Source: Lysobacter enzymogenes (lineage in GTDB: Bacteria; Pseudomonadota; Gammaproteobacteria; Xanthomonadales; Xanthomonadaceae). From it: a DNA stretch of 64,000 bases. A program made the translations under genes and the position numbers. The notes beneath the pieces are model-generated. The model was given only the letters and a program-made list of their open reading frames with translations. It was not told the DNA's origin and did no database searches. The DNA lies in assembly GCF_023617245.1 (NCBI RefSeq), contig NZ_CP067396.1, forward strand, positions 1,178,001 through 1,242,000. Direction: 5' to 3'. Position 1 is the first letter of the stretch; each line of letters starts with the position of its first letter. Of this stretch, positions 59,900-64,000 are shown in pieces.

Positions 59900-62161
59900 A
59901 TGAAGCAACGAACCCAGCAATTCGCCACCCACGCCCTGGCCGCAGCGATCATCGCCACGCAACTGGCGTCGTGCGCCAGCGTGGTTTCCCCGAGGATCAA
60001 GCGCGAAGGCGATCCGCAGGCCATGAACGGGACAGGCGGGGAGCAGGCCGGCGTGCGCATGGTCCGCAACGGCGTCGAGCAGGAGCCGCTGCCGGTCCAG
60101 GCCGAGGACGCGGACGGTCCCAAGGCGCAGATCCGCCGCGGCACCGGCCGGGTCATCAACAACTCGGTCGCGGCCAAGCCGCCGCCGGGCCTGCCCGGCA
60201 CCACCGGCACCGCCTCGTTCAACTTCGAGGGCGAATCGCTGCACGCGGTGGTCAAGGCCATCCTCGGCGAGATGCTGGGCCAGAACTACGTGATCGCCCC
60301 GGGCGTGCAGGGCACCGTGACCCTGGCCACGCCCAAGCAGGTCAACGCCGCCGAGGCGATGAACCTGCTGGAGATGGTGCTGAGCTGGAACAACGCGCGC
60401 CTGATCTACAGCGGCGGCCGCTACAACATCGTGCCGGCCGACCAGGCCCTGCCGGGCAACGTGTCGCCGCGCACCGGCGGCGCCGAGAACGCGCGCGGCT
60501 TCGAGGTGCGCACGGTGCCGCTGAAGTACGTCTCGGCGACCGAGATGGAGAAGATCCTCAAGCCGTACGCGCGCCCCAACGCCATCGTCAACGTCGACAA
60601 CGCGCGCAACGTCATCACCGTCGGCGGCACCCGCCAGGAACTCGAGCACTACCTGCGCACGGTCGAGGTGTTCGACGTCGACTGGCTGTCGGGCATGTCG
60701 GTGGGCGTGTTCCCGCTGCAGTCGGGCAAGGCCACCAAGGTCGTGGCCGACCTGGAAAAAGTGTTCGGCGAACAGGGCAAGTCGCCGGTGTCGGGCATGT
60801 TCCGCTTCATGCCGATCGAGGGCGCCAACGCGGTGATGGTGATCACCCCGCAGGCCGAGTACCTGGACGACATCAAGGACTGGCTCGACCGCATCGACAG
60901 CGCCGGCGACGGCATCCAGCTCTATACCCAGGAGCTCAAGTACATCAAGGCCAAGGACCTGGCCGACCGGCTGGCCGAAGTGTTCGGCGCCGGCCGTAGC
61001 GGCGGTGGCGGCGGGGAAGGCGCGCCTTCGCTGATGCCGGGCCTGGAATCCACCGAACTGCGCGACGGCGGCAACGGCACCTCCAGCGCCGACATCGGCA
61101 AGAGCGACGACAGCGGCAGCGGCCTGGGGTCGAGCGGCAGCAGCGGCGGCGGGCTCGGCAGCGGCGCCTCGCTCGGCCAGCGCCGCGCCGGCAACGGCGC
61201 GGTCACGCTGGAAGTCGACGGCGCCAAGGTCGGCGTGGCCGCGGTCGAGGAAACCAACTCGATCCTGGTGCGCTCCACCCCGCAGGCGTGGCGCTCGATC
61301 CGCAACGTGATCGACAAGCTCGACGTCATGCCGATGCAGGTGCACATCGAAGCGCAGGTGGTCGAGGTCAACCTGGCCGGCGAGTTGAGCTACGGCGTGA
61401 ACTGGTTCCTGGAGCAGGCCGCCACCGACAACGGCTTCCCCAACCTCGACCGCCGCACCAATCCGAACGTGCCGCTGAAGTGGAGCACGATCGCCGCCAG
61501 CATCGGCGGGGTGAAGGGCCCGGGCATGTCCTGGTCGCTGGTCAAGAACGGCGCCGCCGCGGTGATCAGCGCGCTGGATTCGGTGACCGACGTGCACGTG
61601 CTGCAGACGCCGTCGGTGTTCGTGCGCAACAACGCCGAGGCCTCGTTCAACGTCGGCACGCGCATCCCGATCGAGTCGGTCTCGGTCAACACCGGCACCA
61701 GCAACAACAACACCTACAGCCAGGTGCAGTACCTCGACACCGGCGTGATCCTCAAGGTGCGCCCGCGGGTGAGCCGCGACGGCATGGTGTTCATGGACAT
61801 CGTGCAGGAGGTCAGCGCGGCGGTGCCGCGCGCGGCCGGCGACGCCTCGACCAACGTCTCCATCGACACGCGCAAGCTCAAGACCGAGGCGGCGGTGCAG
61901 AGCGGCGAGACCGTGCTGCTGGCCGGCCTGATCAAGGACGAGAGCAACCGCACCGGCAGCGGCCTGCCGGGGCTGAGCCGGATTCCGGTGGTCGGCGCGC
62001 TGTTCGGCCGGCAGGGTTCGGCGACGCGCCGCACCGAGACGGTGATCCTGTTGACCCCGACGCTGGTGCGCAACCCGCAGGAATCGCGCGGCCTGACCGA
62101 CGAGTACACCCGTCGTTTCCGCGCGATGGAACCGCTGAATCCGAAGCCGAAGAAGAAGTAA
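59900..62161 (+). CDS. gspD: Type II secretion outer-membrane secretin GspD (XpsD)
   Basis: A 753-residue secretin that forms the outer-membrane channel. The signal ends in a lipobox LASC, as in the lipoprotein XpsD. N0-N3 domains run from about residue 110 to 500 (FNFEGESLHAVVKAIL; VRTVPLKYVSATEMEKIL), with a Gly/Ser-rich linker at about 370-430. The secretin core ends with VPRAAGD...SETVLLAGLIKDE-type sequence and GLSRIPVVGALFG. The ATG at 59900 is preferred; a GTG at 59891 is also in frame. A strong terminator follows. Confidence 0.95.
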   Translation: MKQRTQQFATHALAAAIIATQLASCASVVSPRIKREGDPQAMNGTGGEQAGVRMVRNGVEQEPLPVQAEDADGPKAQIRRGTGRVINNSVAAKPPPGLPGTTGTASFNFEGESLHAVVKAILGEMLGQNYVIAPGVQGTVTLATPKQVNAAEAMNLLEMVLSWNNARLIYSGGRYNIVPADQALPGNVSPRTGGAENARGFEVRTVPLKYVSATEMEKILKPYARPNAIVNVDNARNVITVGGTRQELEHYLRTVEVFDVDWLSGMSVGVFPLQSGKATKVVADLEKVFGEQGKSPVSGMFRFMPIEGANAVMVITPQAEYLDDIKDWLDRIDSAGDGIQLYTQELKYIKAKDLADRLAEVFGAGRSGGGGGEGAPSLMPGLESTELRDGGNGTSSADIGKSDDSGSGLGSSGSSGGGLGSGASLGQRRAGNGAVTLEVDGAKVGVAAVEETNSILVRSTPQAWRSIRNVIDKLDVMPMQVHIEAQVVEVNLAGELSYGVNWFLEQAATDNGFPNLDRRTNPNVPLKWSTIAASIGGVKGPGMSWSLVKNGAAAVISALDSVTDVHVLQTPSVFVRNNAEASFNVGTRIPIESVSVNTGTSNNNTYSQVQYLDTGVILKVRPRVSRDGMVFMDIVQEVSAAVPRAAGDASTNVSIDTRKLKTEAAVQSGETVLLAGLIKDESNRTGSGLPGLSRIPVVGALFGRQGSATRRTETVILLTPTLVRNPQESRGLTDEYTRRFRAMEPLNPKPKKK

Positions 62162-62190
62162 GCGCCGCGCACGCGCGCGCACGCCGCAAC

Positions 62191-62221
62191 CGGGGCCGGC
62201 ATCGCCGGCCCCGTTTTTTTT
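62191..62221 (+). terminator. Rho-independent terminator of the type II secretion operon
   Basis: A 10-bp stem CGGGGCCGGC / GCCGGCCCCG with a 3-nt loop is followed by eight T, 29 nt after the gspD stop. Confidence 0.95.
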
Positions 62222-62584
62222 GCGCTGCCGCACGGCGCCGGCGGGGCGCTGCCGCCGCTCGGATCGCGCACCGGCGCGCGCGGCAGGTCGCCTTGCGCAT
62301 CGCGCCGCATCGCCCCGCGCCGCATCGCCGCCGCACCGCGCGCCGCGCGCTCTGACGCCGCCATCACCCGCGGGCGGCTGCGATCGCGCACACTATGGGC
62401 CGCCCCATACCGACGCCCCGATGGCCGATCGCCGCACGCTCCCGCCGACGCACCGCCGCGCCGCCGCTTCCGCGGCCAGCGCCGGCCGCGTCCCGGCGGC
62501 GCCGCGCAACGGCCCGGCGCAGGCCGCTGGCACGCAGGCCGCTGGCACGCAGGCCGCCGGGCGCGGCCGCGCGGAGCCGGGACG
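62222..62584. other. Gap between the gspD terminator and the glycosyltransferase gene
   Basis: A 363-bp GC-rich stretch with no gene I can support. It contains a short direct repeat CAGGCCGCTGGCACG twice near 62520-62550, and CGCACACTATGG near 62390, which might include a promoter -10. Nothing else was recognised. Confidence 0.5.
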
Positions 62585-63424
62585 ATGAGCGACCTGCCGA
62601 TCGTCGTGGTCCCGGTCGGCGTCGACGACGACGCGCTCGACGCCTGCCTGGCCGCGCTCGACGCCTGCACCCCGCCCGGCGCGCGGGTGTGGCTGGCCGA
62701 CGACGCCCAGTCCGGGCCGCGCGGCTACGCCATCGTCGAGCGCTGGCTGCGCAGCACCCGCTTGCGCGCCGACTACAGCCGGCGCCAGCGCGGCATCGGC
62801 GAAGTCGCGCACCTGGACGAAATCCTCAAGGCCTGCGGCGACAGCGACGTGGCCGTGCTCGCGGCCGACGCGGTGCCCGCGCCGGGCTGGCTCAGCCGGC
62901 TGCAGGCCAGCTTCGCCGCCGACGGCGCGATCGCCACGGCCACGCCGTGGTGCAACGCCGGCGAGGCCGCGGCGTGGCCGCGCATCGGCGAAATCGAACC
63001 GATGCCCGACGCCGGCGACGCCGAGCGGCTGGCGCGCGCGCTGGCGCAGATGCCGGCCGCGCACCCGGAACTTCCGGCCGCGGTCGGCCACGCGGTGCTG
63101 CTGCGCGGCGGCGCGCGCCGCCGCGCCGGCGGCCTCGACGCGGAAAGCTACGGCTCGTGGTACGCCGCGCTGACCGATCTTTCGCTGCGCCTGTCCGGCC
63201 TGGGCTGGCGCAACGTGTTGTGCGATACCGCCTTCGTCGCGCGCGCCGGCGAGGGCCGGCCGCACGACGGCGACATGGACGCGCTGGCCGCGCGCTGGCC
63301 CGACTGGCATTCGCGCCTGGCCCATTTCCTCATGCAGGACCCGCTGCGCGACCTGCGCCAACGACTCGCCGACCGCCTCAGCGAGGTCGGCCCACCGGAC
63401 ATGCAACGTGATCTCTTCCTCTGA
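62585..63424 (+). CDS. Putative glycosyltransferase, family 2-like
   Basis: A 279-residue soluble protein with a GT-A-like beginning: LPIVVVPVGVDDDALDACLAAL, then RVWLADDAQ, then VAVLAADAVPAPGWLSRLQ in the position of the DxD/metal region. Later GLGWRNVLCDTAFVARAG is typical of rhamnosyl/galactosyl transferases. The sugar donor and acceptor are unknown. The following gene, a clearer GT2, overlaps its end, so the two probably act in one surface polysaccharide or lipopolysaccharide locus continuing past the window. Confidence 0.75.
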   Translation: MSDLPIVVVPVGVDDDALDACLAALDACTPPGARVWLADDAQSGPRGYAIVERWLRSTRLRADYSRRQRGIGEVAHLDEILKACGDSDVAVLAADAVPAPGWLSRLQASFAADGAIATATPWCNAGEAAAWPRIGEIEPMPDAGDAERLARALAQMPAAHPELPAAVGHAVLLRGGARRRAGGLDAESYGSWYAALTDLSLRLSGLGWRNVLCDTAFVARAGEGRPHDGDMDALAARWPDWHSRLAHFLMQDPLRDLRQRLADRLSEVGPPDMQRDLFL

Positions 63425-64000
63425 CCCGGCCGTGTCCGCGCCGGGCGCATCCGCGCGCGCCGGCGCCGCCGCGCCGTTCAAGGCCGTGGTGGTCAGCTAC
63501 CGCAGCGCCGCCACCATCGAGGACTGCCTGGAGCGCCTGCGCGCCTGCGACGGCGTCGGCGCGATCCGCGTGGTCGACAACCAGTCCGACGACGGCACCC
63601 TCGACATCGTCCAGCGCCAGGCCTCGCTGGACCCGCGCCTGCGCTTCATCGCCAATCCCGACAATCCCGGCTTCTCGGTCGGCTGCAACCAGGGCGCGGC
63701 CGACCTGGAGCCGGCGGCGGACGGCGACGACTGGCTGGCCTTCGTCAATCCCGACTGCATGGTCGAAACCGACACCCTGCGCCGCCTGCACGCGCTCGGC
63801 GCAGGGCTCGGCGATTGCCTGCTCAGCGCGGACTTGGTCAACGAACAGGGCGAGCGCGACGCCGCCGTGCGCCGGCGCGATCCGGACTTCGCCGCGATGC
63901 TGGCCGGCATCGCCCGGCCGTGGGCGGCGCCGAAAATGGCGGTCGCGCCCGACGATGCGCTGGCGCTGCAGCACGTGCAGGCCACTTCGGGCGCGCTGAT
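63408..64000 (+). CDS. Family 2 glycosyltransferase, cut by window edge
   Basis: At least 197 residues of a GT2 enzyme that continues beyond 64000. Signatures in order: FKAVVVSYRSAATIEDCLERL, IRVVDNQSDDGTLDIV, NPDNPGFSVGCNQGA and LAFVNPDCMVE, the last in the DxD position (as in rhamnosyltransferase-like WbbL proteins). I start at the GTG at 63408, which overlaps the upstream gene by 17 nt; a second GTG at 63432 is an alternative. An Ala-rich N-terminal extension of about 24 residues precedes the domain. Donor sugar unknown. Confidence 0.88.
   Translation, partial: MISSSDPAVSAPGASARAGAAAPFKAVVVSYRSAATIEDCLERLRACDGVGAIRVVDNQSDDGTLDIVQRQASLDPRLRFIANPDNPGFSVGCNQGAADLEPAADGDDWLAFVNPDCMVETDTLRRLHALGAGLGDCLLSADLVNEQGERDAAVRRRDPDFAAMLAGIARPWAAPKMAVAPDDALALQHVQATSGAL

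Noticed and set aside
62515..62555. TGGCACG-like direct repeats resembling a sigma-54 -24 element
   Set aside because: GG and GC spacing fits, but the TTGC part is missing (CCGC), and it is part of a short direct repeat.

Overview
The window is very GC-rich DNA from a gammaproteobacterium of the Xanthomonadaceae/Lysobacteraceae, most likely Lysobacter or a close relative. Three things point there: a type II secretion cluster in the Xanthomonas xps order (E-F-G-H-I-J-K-L-M-N-D), a secreted reprolysin-like protease with FG-GAP repeats, and REP-type palindromes built on a 'GGAGCG(G/A)CGCAAG(C/T)CGCGACCGCG' core. Most of the content is chromosomal housekeeping. I see no prophage, insertion sequence, CRISPR array, tRNA or rRNA.

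Layout. 1-7.6 kb: the start of an ATP-grasp gene, the scoAB CoA-transferase pair, a secreted zinc metalloprotease, ETF-ubiquinone oxidoreductase and an AlkB-like dioxygenase. 7.9-12.6 kb (minus): an Mla-type lipid-transport operon (STAS-fused mlaE, mlaF, a CPBP membrane protease, mlaD, an auxiliary lipoprotein). 12.6-17.6 kb (minus): a compact class III lanthipeptide locus with a LanKC synthetase, an ABC exporter and two small precursor genes too short for ordinary gene calling. 18.0-25.4 kb (minus): a three-gene ABC efflux system (adaptor, ATPase, ADOP-type permease) behind a near-perfect sigma-54 promoter, next to a two-component pair whose regulator is an NtrC-type sigma-54 activator. 25.5-32 kb: threonine/serine exporter, H-NS-like protein, proS, a DUF4124 protein, pssA, a probable DNA polymerase III psi gene (holD) and rimI. 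32.4-37.5 kb (minus): pepA, a small unknown gene, holC and valS. 37.8-44.2 kb: lptFG, an RDD protein, xerD and two tandem DsbC lipoproteins. 44.5-48.5 kb: purL, carrying an in-frame palindromic insertion. 49.4-62.2 kb: the xps type II secretion operon with an extra Sel1-like gene between gspE and gspF. 62.6 kb to the end: two glycosyltransferase genes.

How they connect. The type II system is the expected exporter of secreted enzymes such as the 2.5-4.9 kb protease, and the DsbC lipoproteins fit a cell that folds many disulfide-containing periplasmic substrates. Chi (HolC) and a candidate psi (HolD) both lie here, near valS/pepA and rimI, as in E. coli.

The most exciting element is the lanthipeptide locus. 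Its two precursors share the leader start MNKVLSLQ and place a double triad, S-x2-S-x2-C followed by S-x2-S-x3-C, at identical residues (21/24/27 and 28/31/35). This is the spacing used for labionin-type rings in actinobacterial class III peptides. The LanKC cyclase domain lacks the zinc ligands, which supports class III. No dedicated leader protease is visible.
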